Shown one piece after another: positions 6,828-12,980 of a stretch of DNA of 12,980 nt. The stretch is taken from the NCBI GenBank assembly GCA_023461115.1, contig JAEWOA010000166.1, positions 1-12,980 of the forward strand. Direction: 5' to 3'. Each line of letters starts with the position of its first letter. Position 1 is the first letter of the stretch. The position numbers and the translations under genes were made by a program. The notes beneath the pieces were generated by a model. It was not told where the DNA came from. It ran no database searches and saw only the letters and a program-made list of their open reading frames with translations. This stretch comes from Actinomycetes bacterium (lineage in GTDB: Bacteria; Actinomycetota; Actinomycetes; Actinomycetales; Cellulomonadaceae).

Positions 6828-7945
6828 CGGATCACTTCGTCGACGACGTCGAAGAACTCGCTCGCGTGGTTCGTCGAGCGAAGCCGCGCGCCCGCGCGCT
6901 CGGCCTGCTGGGCGAGAGCCCGGAGCGACTCCGGTTCCTGCAAGGTGAGCAGTGCCTCTGCGACCCGCCGCGGCTCTGGCTCAACGAGGACCCCGCCGCC
7001 GTCCGCGAGAACCTCCGGAGTCGCGCCGAGCGCGTAGCCAACCACAGGGACACCGCACAGCAACGACTCCGCCGTGACACGCCCGTAGGCCTCGTGCCGA
7101 GAGAGCATGAGCGTCACGTCAGCGCCGGCGAAGTGGTCGGCGACATGGCGAGTCGGCGGCACGATCGTCACCCTGTCGCTCAGCCCGTGGGCGGTGGCGG
7201 CCTGAAGCAGACGCTCGGTCGCGCGGCCGCGTGCCACACCACAGAACTCGAGAGACACGTCGCCTCCAGCGGCGCGCACGATCGCCGCCGCGGCGAGCGC
7301 GTCCAGTTGGCCCTTGTCGCCGCCCGACGAGCCAACGAGCAGCGCACGCAATGCGACGCGACCGTGATTCGTCGTCCCGGACGTCGCACGTGGCTCGAGC
7401 GAGACCTCGGGATGGACGACGACCGCAGGCAGGCCGTACTCGCTGCGCGCGAACCGAGACACCGCGATCACCTGCGACGCGCATGCGTCGATGGTCCTGG
7501 CCACGATGCTCTTCGGCACGACAGACCTGAGGGTGGGGTTGGACCTGATCGACTCCCTGACGACGACGATTGTCGGCACCGACAACAGCCGAGCGGCGAT
7601 CATCGCGGCTGGCACCACCGCCGAGTTCACGACGACCACGTCCGGGCGGGCCGCTCGGATCTGGGCCGCCATCGGCACGACATCCAATCCGGCGGCGAGC
7701 GTCCGGCCAAGCCCGATCAGCCCTCCCCCACGCCGGCTCATCCACCAGTGGTTGGGCGACTTGTGGATCAGCACACCCCGTGCTTCGAGCTCACGCTCCA
7801 GCGGCCCGCTCGAGGGGAGCACGACCGCGACCTCGAGTCCGCGCCCGAGCGCGTGGTCGACGAGCGCGAGGAGGCTTTGCTCGGCGCCCAGGAGTTGCGC
7901 CGAGTGGCTGACGAAGAGGATCCGACGCCGAAGGCCGGTGGTCAC
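6824..7945 (-). CDS. Glycosyltransferase family 4 (second GT4 of the operon)
   Basis: A 373-residue cytoplasmic or membrane-associated retaining glycosyltransferase of GT-B fold. The N-terminal domain starts RILFVSHSAQLLGAEQSLLAL (8-28), where GAE resembles the glycine-rich acceptor-side loop. The linker and second domain begin near ALLVGSSGGDKGQL (201-214). The donor-site motif SRHEAYGRVTAESLLCGVPV (282-301) contains Glu285 and Glu293, the Glu-x7-Glu pair of GT4 enzymes, followed by GATPEVLADGGGVLV (307-321). The start is GTG at 7945, overlapping the upstream gene's TGA as GTGA; nearby ATG and GTG codons at 7956 and 7953 are out of frame. It is expected to add one sugar to the lipid-linked repeat unit. 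The donor and linkage cannot be assigned. Confidence 0.93.
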   Translation of the reverse strand: MTTGLRRRILFVSHSAQLLGAEQSLLALVDHALGRGLEVAVVLPSSGPLERELEARGVLIHKSPNHWWMSRRGGGLIGLGRTLAAGLDVVPMAAQIRAARPDVVVVNSAVVPAAMIAARLLSVPTIVVVRESIRSNPTLRSVVPKSIVARTIDACASQVIAVSRFARSEYGLPAVVVHPEVSLEPRATSGTTNHGRVALRALLVGSSGGDKGQLDALAAAAIVRAAGGDVSLEFCGVARGRATERLLQAATAHGLSDRVTIVPPTRHVADHFAGADVTLMLSRHEAYGRVTAESLLCGVPVVGYALGATPEVLADGGGVLVEPEPRRVAEALLTLQEPESLRALAQQAERAGARLRSTNHASEFFDVVDEVIR

Positions 7946-8808
7946 TGTGGCACCATCCCGCCCCGCCCACGAACGCCGTCGATCATCGCGCGAACGGCAG
8001 CCCGACCCGCCCGGTCACGCACGGCGTCGGCTCCGAGCCGCGCCACCGCCACGGAGAGCCGCGGGTAGGCCCATACTTTGGGACCGACGACGACGCGTGC
8101 GAACAGAATCTCGTTCCGGACCCTGTAGTAGTGCGCCGCTGGAGACCGCCGCGGCAGCGACATGCCGCGCGCATGCCAGACCTCGGGACGACAAAGCCAG
8201 CGAATCCGCGAACCGGTGGACGCCGCACGGCGACAGAAGTCCACTTCCTCCTTGTAGTGGAAGAACCGCTCGTCAAGGCCCCCCGCTCGTCGCGCCACCT
8301 CGATGTCGATACCGAGGATCGCGCCGCTGACCGCGGCCACGTCATGAACGCCGAGGCTGCAACCTGGGCACGCGAAGGGACGAGGCCACGGGAACTGCCC
8401 GACTGCGGCGGTCACATAGCGCACGGGACGCTCTGGCGGCCCCGTGACCTGCTGCACGCCCACGACGCCCGCGTCCGCGAGCGCGCGTCTCACCGCGACC
8501 AAGGAATCGATCGTCGGCCGGGAGTCGGGGTTCACGACGACGGCGTAGGCGCAGCCCCACGCCCGGGCGGCCCTCAGTCCGTCGTTCACACCGGCGGCAT
8601 AGCCCCGGTTCTCATCGGCGCGCACGACATGGACCGACGAGAGCTGTTCGAGGAGCCTGAGCTCCGTCGCGGAGTCGTCCGATCCGTTCTCCACGACGAG
8701 CACTCCGCGTGTCGCGTCGGTGGGGAGTCCAGCGAGCAGGGAGGCGACATCGTGCGCGCTGTTGAAGTTGACGACGATGACGGCCGTGTCACGGAGCTCG
8801 GCGGTCAT
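7942..8808 (-). CDS. Glycosyltransferase family 2 (rhamnosyltransferase-like)
   Basis: A 288-residue inverting GT-A glycosyltransferase. Motifs in order are TAVIVVNFNS (8-17), VVENGSDDS (38-46), ENRGYAAGVNDG (66-77), the Asp-x-Asp-equivalent VVNPDSRP (91-98), and GGLDERFFHYKEEVDFCRR (176-194), which holds the probable catalytic acidic residues. YYRVRNEILF (227-236) is common near the C-terminal part of this subgroup. The subgroup often contains rhamnosyltransferases, which would fit the nearby rfbA, but the specificity is only a suggestion. I chose ATG at 8808, which overlaps the upstream TGA as ATGA like other junctions in this operon. An in-frame TTG at 8820 would add four residues and is less likely. 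It is similar in layout to the GT2 gene immediately upstream. Confidence 0.93.
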   Translation of the reverse strand: MTAELRDTAVIVVNFNSAHDVASLLAGLPTDATRGVLVVENGSDDSATELRLLEQLSSVHVVRADENRGYAAGVNDGLRAARAWGCAYAVVVNPDSRPTIDSLVAVRRALADAGVVGVQQVTGPPERPVRYVTAAVGQFPWPRPFACPGCSLGVHDVAAVSGAILGIDIEVARRAGGLDERFFHYKEEVDFCRRAASTGSRIRWLCRPEVWHARGMSLPRRSPAAHYYRVRNEILFARVVVGPKVWAYPRLSVAVARLGADAVRDRAGRAAVRAMIDGVRGRGGMVPQ

Positions 8809-9746
8809 GACCGGTACCAAGCGGCCGCGCGGCGGGCGGCGGGCTCACCAATTGCATTCGCCGAGATCCCGGCGCGCAGACCCACGGCGACAGCCCGTCC
8901 GGCGGCGCGCTTGCCGCCGAGCGTGAGGAGAGCCGCGCGTGCACACCTTGCGGCAACCATCGGTATGAGGTACCGCCTAAGCGAACGGTGCCGTCGATAG
9001 AGCACGACTCGGCTGCGGCTGGCGTGGAACTGCACGAGCGGTGATGTCGAGGGGCCCGTTGAACCGCCACCGGCATGGCGCACCGTGAGACCCGGCCCAG
9101 ATACGACCCTCGCGTCTCCGCGCAACTCGCGAAGCCGCAGCACCAGATCGAGTTCCTCCCCGTAGAGGAAGAACACGGGGTCGATGCCGCCCAACTCGAC
9201 GAACAGTCCTGCTCGGAGCGCCAGCAGATGCCCGGCAGGGTAGACGAAGCCTCGCGAGGCGTGCGGGGCTGCCCGTGTCTTCCCAGTGAACGGATGAAGC
9301 CGGGCGAGCCCGCTCTCGATCCCGCCGTTCGTCACCGTCGGCACTCCGACGAGGACGTCGTCCGCCAGCGCGGTTCGGGCTGCGCCGGCCAAGCTACCGC
9401 TCACGAACTCGACGTCGGGGTTGCAGAGGACGACCACATCGATCTCGGCTTGGCGTTCTCCCAGGGCTGCCCAAGCGAGGCGGGTCCCTGCTGCGAATCC
9501 GTCGTTGCTCGCGGCCTGGGTCAACACCACATGAGCGGTCTGCTCGGCTGGCCGGACGGCCGAGCAAACCGCCGCGAACTCGGTCTCGTCGCAGGAGTTG
9601 TCCACCACGCTGACGGTCAAACGGCACCGCACGACCTCCGGGCGGAGCGAAGCCACGAGTGCAGCGAGGTCGGCTGAACTCCGGTAGGCCACGACGAGCA
9701 ACGCAATCGCAAGCTCGTGCTGGGCGCCGGGCTGCGCCGGGCTCAT
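8805..9746 (-). CDS. Glycosyltransferase family 2
   Basis: A 313-residue GT-A fold glycosyltransferase. Key elements are LLVVAYRSSADL (16-27), SVVDNSCDE (46-54), SNDGFAAGTRLA (80-91), VLCNPDVEF (106-114) as the Asp-x-Asp equivalent, GGIDPVFFLYGEELDLVLR (186-204) carrying the likely catalytic Glu-Glu-Asp region, and VRHAGGGST (222-230), the conserved His-Gly-Gly-Ser loop. A basic C-terminal stretch (about 240-290) may bind the membrane surface. ATG at 9746 overlaps the upstream gene's TGA as ATGA, with no visible Shine-Dalgarno sequence. It sits beside a second GT2 gene with the same motif order, so the pair may come from an old duplication that has since diverged. It is expected to add one sugar to the growing repeat unit. 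The donor is unknown. Confidence 0.93.
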   Translation of the reverse strand: MSPAQPGAQHELAIALLVVAYRSSADLAALVASLRPEVVRCRLTVSVVDNSCDETEFAAVCSAVRPAEQTAHVVLTQAASNDGFAAGTRLAWAALGERQAEIDVVVLCNPDVEFVSGSLAGAARTALADDVLVGVPTVTNGGIESGLARLHPFTGKTRAAPHASRGFVYPAGHLLALRAGLFVELGGIDPVFFLYGEELDLVLRLRELRGDARVVSGPGLTVRHAGGGSTGPSTSPLVQFHASRSRVVLYRRHRSLRRYLIPMVAARCARAALLTLGGKRAAGRAVAVGLRAGISANAIGEPAARRAAAWYRS

Positions 9747-10906
9747 CGGGCAGCACCGATCTGGGGGCCCTCGCCAATGGCCGCGCCGACGAAGTCACGG
9801 ATCTCGTCGATGAAGCGACCGTGCGAGAACCCCTGTGCGACACGCCGGGGTCCTTCGCCTCGAAGTGACGCGGCAGCGCGGACGCCACGCTCGATGTCGC
9901 GATCGTCGCTGAAGTCCACGTGCGAGCCCGAGACACCGTCGACGACGGACTCCACCACCCCGCCTTCCCGACCGCAGACGACGGCCGCTCCGGCAGCCAT
10001 GGCCTCCACCGGCATGATCCCGAAGTCCTCGATGGCGGGAAAGACGTAGGCGACGCACCGCTCGTACAGTGCATAAAGGAGGGCGTCCGAGACGTGGCCC
10101 AGAGTTGTCACTGGCACGCGGCTCGCGTCGGCGAGCGCGACGAGCCGCTCCAGTTCAGGACCATCGCCCGCTAGGACGACGGGCAGTCCGCAGATCCTCC
10201 CGGCCCGGACCACCAGATCGAGTGCTTTGTAGGGGATGAGCCGCGACGCTCCCAGCAAGAAGTCCGCGGGCAGCGCGGCAAGCGTCTGGGCGTCGGCGAC
10301 CGTGAGCTCATCAACCCACGACGCGGGGCGTCGGATCCGCGCGACATCGACGGGTGGATAGATGACCACCGAGTCGACGTCCCACGCGCGAGTGATTCGG
10401 TTGCGGACGAATTGGCTGTTCGCTGCGACGGCGGTGAGCTCGCGCGCGCGGCGCCTGTCGAGCGCCTTCAGTGGCGTGCCCACCACTCTCCCCGCCCATG
10501 ATGCCGCCCTCCGGTCGAGTTCAGGAGCCCACAGATACCGCGCGGGGCTGTGGACGTAGGCGAGCTTGCGCCAGCCGACGGGCGAGTCGCGCAGAGACAC
10601 GTGGTGGGCAAAGAGGTGCGAGCTCGCGAGCACCCAGTCGTACGAGCCTGACCGATGCCGCCAGGTCGAGGGAAGCAGCGGCAACGCCGCTGCCTTGCTT
10701 CGCCGCAGCGGGGTATGCGCCAACCAGGTCTCCTCGACCCGCCGGCCCGGGTACCGGTCCGGCCGGTCGTTCCAGAGGCAGAGCAGATCCGCCGTGGGGA
10801 ATGCCTCGGCCAGCGCGTCGAAGACACGCTCTGAACCGCCCACCGGAGCTAGCCACTCATGCACCAGAAGCGCGCGCGACGCCACGTCAGTAGGCCCCGG
10901 ATCCAC
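9743..10906 (-). CDS. Glycosyltransferase family 4, WbaZ-like
   Basis: A GT-B glycosyltransferase of up to 387 residues, first after the priming enzyme, so probably the one that adds the second sugar. Motifs are RALLVHEWLAPVGGSERVFD (11-30), with the Gly-Gly-Ser-Glu acceptor-side loop; YVHSPARYLW (117-126), characteristic of the WbaZ-like mannosyltransferase subgroup; GASRLIPYKALDLVV (219-233); AGDGPE (246-251); and AIEDFGIMPVEAMAAG (291-306), whose Glu293 and Glu301 form the Glu-x7-Glu pair. Start choice is uncertain. GTG at 10906 overlaps the primer gene by 20 bases, while in-frame GTG at 10885 would start one base after that gene's stop and remove seven poorly conserved residues. Neither has a good Shine-Dalgarno sequence. 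The gene ends in an ATGA overlap with the first GT2 gene. The mannose-type specificity comes only from subgroup resemblance. Confidence 0.92.
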   Translation of the reverse strand: MDPGPTDVASRALLVHEWLAPVGGSERVFDALAEAFPTADLLCLWNDRPDRYPGRRVEETWLAHTPLRRSKAAALPLLPSTWRHRSGSYDWVLASSHLFAHHVSLRDSPVGWRKLAYVHSPARYLWAPELDRRAASWAGRVVGTPLKALDRRRARELTAVAANSQFVRNRITRAWDVDSVVIYPPVDVARIRRPASWVDELTVADAQTLAALPADFLLGASRLIPYKALDLVVRAGRICGLPVVLAGDGPELERLVALADASRVPVTTLGHVSDALLYALYERCVAYVFPAIEDFGIMPVEAMAAGAAVVCGREGGVVESVVDGVSGSHVDFSDDRDIERGVRAAASLRGEGPRRVAQGFSHGRFIDEIRDFVGAAIGEGPQIGAAR

Positions 10907-12359
10907 GAAGCACGACGGCGACCGTCCGGAGGCAGATCAGGATGTCGCCCAGCACCGTCCAGTTCTCGACGTAGTTGACGTCGAGACGAATCGCGTCGTC
11001 GATGGGCAACTCCGACCGCCCGGACACCTGCCACAGTCCCGTCACCCCGGGCTTGATCAGCAGCCGCCGGTGGGCGGTTCGGTCGTACGCCTCGACTTCC
11101 GCTCGGATCTGCGGCCGAGGACCGACGAGGCTCATCGATCCACCCAACACGTTCATGAGTTGGGGGAGTTCGTCGATTGAGTACTTTCGCAGGACTCTCC
11201 CGACGCGTGTGACCCGCGGGTCGTTCCGCGGCTTGTAGTACATGCCGACGCCCGACGCGCCGTCCTGGGCCAGGACGCTAGCGAGGTGCTCGTGCGCGCC
11301 CACCACCATCGAGCGGAACTTGATCATCTGGAACGGCTCGCCGTCCTTGCCTATGCGCTCCTGGCGGTAGAAGACCGGCCCCCTGCTCGTCACCTTCACG
11401 AGCACAGCCGCCACGACGAGCACCGGCAGGCACACGGCCACCGCCACCACGGCGCCGAGCCAGTCGAACAACGACTTGGCCCAATACTTCGCCCCCGTGA
11501 ATCGTGGCTCGTCGACGTACATGAGAGGCAGTCCGTTCACAGGCTGCATCGTGACGCGGGGGCCCGCGACGTCGGTGAGCGCCAGCGCGACCGCTAGGTC
11601 GACGTGATGCCCCTCGAGATCCCACGCCAGGGTGCGCAGAGTCTCGGCTGAGATCGCGTCGGTGCCGGTCACTGCAACGGCAGTGACACCAGCCTCGATC
11701 GCGACAGCGGCCGCCTCGTCGACGGTGCCGACGATCGACACGCCGGACACGTCGTCAGCAGAGTCCCCTCGGGGTGCGCACACCCCCACGACGCGGTACC
11801 CCGCGCTCGGGTTGCGGTGCAACTCGTGGATCAGATGCTCGGCCGACGGGCGGTGACCGACTACGAGCATCGTCGACAGGCACTCGCTCCGAGCTCGTTG
11901 GCGCCGCAGCCATCTCCGCCAGAGATACCGCGTCAGCAACAGGAGCCCAAGCCCGAGCGGCGCCGCGAATGCGAGGAAGCCGCGGCCGATGTCCATCTTG
12001 AGCGCGTAGGCGACGATCGCGACGATCGCAAAGAGCCGCCAGGTCGCGCCGAAGACGCGACCGTACTCGGCCGGACCTGTGCCCACGAGCCGACGATCGC
12101 GCGTGCGCATCAGAGCGAGCGCGACGAGCCACGCCAGGGCCAAGGCAAAGGCGACCGAGAGGTACGACGGGGAGAAACTCCCCGCGACGACTGGCAGGCC
12201 GGACACGTCGAAGCGAACCAGATAGGCCAGGCCCACGGCGAGGACGACGCACAACGCGTCGGTGGCGACAAGGCGACGCTCGTATAGCCGGTGCCAGCTG
12301 GGCGGCGAGGGCTGCGACGACGAGCGTGCTGTGAGCGCCTCCAACTCCTCAGTCGCCAT
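10887..12359 (-). CDS. Polyprenyl glycosylphosphotransferase (priming sugar transferase, WcaJ/WbaP type)
   Basis: Starts repeat-unit synthesis by moving a sugar-1-phosphate (often glucose or galactose) from a nucleotide sugar to undecaprenyl phosphate at the inner face of the membrane. The 490-residue protein has the full long architecture. Four N-terminal membrane helices lie roughly within 30-150. A soluble Rossmann-like (CoA-binding-like) domain follows (about 160-280), then a fifth hydrophobic segment (298-322) and the catalytic domain. That domain carries VFYRQERIGKDGEPFQM (329-345), IKFRSM (346-351), RKYSIDELPQLMNVL (391-405, Asp396-Glu397 being the likely catalytic pair), SLVGPRPQ (410-417), KPGVTGLWQVSGRS (436-449) and DVNYVENW (460-467). 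The frame is open to 12563, but ATG at 12359 is chosen because GGAGG (12373-12369) lies 9 bases upstream. This is the only strong ribosome binding site in the operon, as expected for its first gene. Confidence 0.96.
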   Translation of the reverse strand: MATEELEALTARSSSQPSPPSWHRLYERRLVATDALCVVLAVGLAYLVRFDVSGLPVVAGSFSPSYLSVAFALALAWLVALALMRTRDRRLVGTGPAEYGRVFGATWRLFAIVAIVAYALKMDIGRGFLAFAAPLGLGLLLLTRYLWRRWLRRQRARSECLSTMLVVGHRPSAEHLIHELHRNPSAGYRVVGVCAPRGDSADDVSGVSIVGTVDEAAAVAIEAGVTAVAVTGTDAISAETLRTLAWDLEGHHVDLAVALALTDVAGPRVTMQPVNGLPLMYVDEPRFTGAKYWAKSLFDWLGAVVAVAVCLPVLVVAAVLVKVTSRGPVFYRQERIGKDGEPFQMIKFRSMVVGAHEHLASVLAQDGASGVGMYYKPRNDPRVTRVGRVLRKYSIDELPQLMNVLGGSMSLVGPRPQIRAEVEAYDRTAHRRLLIKPGVTGLWQVSGRSELPIDDAIRLDVNYVENWTVLGDILICLRTVAVVLRGSGAY

Positions 12360-12419
12360 CCGGCCCGCCCTCCGTCGACGCCGCACAGGAGCTCGCTGCC
12401 CCCGGCACTGAGCGTATCT

Positions 12420-12436
12420 GCTGCGATCGACGCAGC
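12420..12436. promoter_or_regulatory. Palindrome in the divergent region, candidate operator
   Basis: GCTGCG (12420-12425) and CGCAGC (12431-12436) are exact inverted copies around a 5-base centre (ATCGA). The size and symmetry suit a dimeric regulator, and the position near the middle of the divergent gap would allow control of both transcripts. It lies just upstream of the weak minus-strand TACGCT box. Function is inference from symmetry and position only. Confidence 0.35.
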
Positions 12437-12453
12437 CTTCGGGCCGCACAACG

Positions 12454-12463
12454 CCCCGCGGGG
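12454..12463. repeat. Perfect 10-base palindrome CCCCGCGGGG
   Basis: A gapless palindrome between the candidate operator and the start of the Wzz-type gene. It may be a protein site or the core of a small leader hairpin. Such GC palindromes also arise by chance in DNA of this composition. Confidence 0.2.
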
Positions 12464-12513
12464 ACGAACGTGGAAGACTCGCCGCAGCCGGACATACCGA
12501 TCTGGAGCGCGCC

Positions 12514-12980
12514 TTGGATTTGCACGAGTACCTGAGCATCATGCGCAAGCGATGGCTATCCATCGCCCTCTTCGCCGGCGCCCTCCTCGCGGGTGCGCTG
12601 GGCTACTCGCTGGCCGCCACGCCCATGTACACCGCGACGACGCAGCTCTACGTTTCCGTGCAAGGCAGCGCGAGCACCAGCGACCTGCTCCAGGGCGCCA
12701 ACTACTCCCGGCAGCAGGTCACGTCGTACACGCAGATGGTGACCAGCCCGCTGGTGTTGGGCCCCGTGATCGTCGACCTCGGGCTCGACGAGCGAGCCGA
12801 GGACCTGGCAGGGCGCGTCGCCACCAGCTCGCCCCTCAACTCGTCGCTCATCGACATCGAGGTCTCGGACCCGAACGCGGCGATCGCGGCGGCCACAGCC
12901 GACGAGATCGCGCAGCAGTTCATCACCGTCGTCGACGAGCTCGAGCGGCCCGCCGACGGCGGCGACTCGAGCGTGAAGGT
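12514..12980 (+). CDS. Wzz-type chain-length / polysaccharide co-polymerase protein, N-terminal part (partial)
   Basis: The first 155 codons are present; the gene continues past the right edge. The protein starts MDLHEYLSIMRKRW (1-14), then a membrane helix (about 15-35), then ATPMYTATTQLYVSVQG (35-51), LLQGANYSRQQVTSYTQMV (58-76) and TSPLVLGPVIVDLGL (77-91). This order is typical of actinobacterial chain-length determinant proteins, which sit in the membrane with an external domain and control polymer length or export. Many such proteins continue into a cytoplasmic tyrosine autokinase domain; whether this one does cannot be seen. The start is TTG at 12514, supported by GGAG at 12504-12507 six bases upstream and by the fit of the N-terminus. 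TTG at 12520 and ATG at 12541 are poorer choices. It is transcribed divergently from the polysaccharide operon and shares its control region. Confidence 0.9.
   Translation, partial: MDLHEYLSIMRKRWLSIALFAGALLAGALGYSLAATPMYTATTQLYVSVQGSASTSDLLQGANYSRQQVTSYTQMVTSPLVLGPVIVDLGLDERAEDLAGRVATSSPLNSSLIDIEVSDPNAAIAAATADEIAQQFITVVDELERPADGGDSSVK

Larger units (their letters stand above)
12360..12513. promoter_or_regulatory. Divergent promoter/control region between the EPS operon and the Wzz-type gene
   Basis: This 154-base gap must hold the promoters for both the eight-gene minus-strand operon and the plus-strand chain-length gene. It contains ribosome binding sites for each: GGAGG at 12373-12369 (minus) and GGAG at 12504-12507 (plus). 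It also contains two short palindromes, listed separately. A TACGCT hexamer on the minus strand (12416-12411) fits a loose actinobacterial -10 (TAnnnT), but no -35 stands out. I could not place promoters with confidence. Confidence 0.5.

Noticed and set aside
6539..8068. 509-codon plus-strand open frame antisense to the GT4 and neighbouring genes
   Set aside because: Arg/His/Asp-rich composition typical of an antisense shadow. The opposite strand carries conserved GT4 motifs.
12360..12563. Extension of the priming transferase upstream of ATG 12359
   Set aside because: It would overlap the start of the divergent Wzz-type gene, has low-complexity Arg-rich content, and ignores the good GGAGG site placed correctly for ATG 12359.
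12702..12926. 74-codon minus-strand open frame
   Set aside because: Antisense to the Wzz-type gene, whose plus-strand protein has a clear family pattern; no ribosome site or domain was seen.
1..12980. CRISPR arrays, tRNA or rRNA genes, insertion sequences, phage genes or attachment sites
   Set aside because: No spaced direct repeats, tRNA-like cloverleaf, transposase or integrase motifs were seen on either strand by eye. A tRNA or repeat search program would be needed to exclude weak cases.

Overview
The window is high-GC DNA with GC-rich third codon positions, GTG and TTG starts, and many tightly overlapping genes. This points to a high-GC Gram-positive actinobacterium; a Cellulomonas-like member of the Micrococcales is my guess from the overall look, not from a search. 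No rRNA, tRNA, CRISPR array, insertion sequence or phage gene was seen. Almost all the DNA is coding.

Layout. (1) Bases 1-373, minus: the N-terminal part of a nitroreductase-like protein of the type found in polysaccharide clusters, cut by the window edge. (2) 425-460: a strong hairpin that probably ends the next gene. (3) 474-1928, minus: an AzgA-type (NCS2) purine permease, probably housekeeping. (4) 1929-2032: a short divergent promoter region. (5) 2033-2896, plus: rfbA/rmlA, glucose-1-phosphate thymidylyltransferase. (6) 2890-2927: a hairpin between two convergent genes that contains both stop codons. (7) 2921-12359, minus: eight genes with no spacing between them, in transcription order: priming sugar-phosphate transferase, GT4 glycosyltransferase, two GT2 glycosyltransferases, a second GT4 glycosyltransferase, a Wzy-like polymerase/ligase, a Wzx-like flippase and an OafA-type acyltransferase. 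(8) 12360-12513: a divergent control region. (9) 12514 to the window end, plus: the start of a Wzz-type chain-length protein, opening with a TTG codon.

How the genes work together. Regions 7 to 9 form a nearly complete Wzx/Wzy-dependent surface polysaccharide locus. The priming enzyme puts a sugar-1-phosphate on undecaprenyl phosphate. Four glycosyltransferases extend it, the acyltransferase may decorate it, Wzx flips the lipid-linked unit, Wzy polymerises it, and the Wzz protein sets chain length. One primer plus four glycosyltransferases suggests a repeat unit of about five sugars. RfbA makes dTDP-glucose, the precursor of dTDP-rhamnose and related sugars. The rest of that pathway is not in the window.

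Nothing here is clearly a new type of system. The most distinctive points are the gapless operon in which only the first gene has a good ribosome binding site, the stop-codon hairpin at the convergent end, the apparently leaderless rfbA, and a lower-GC patch in the flippase gene.
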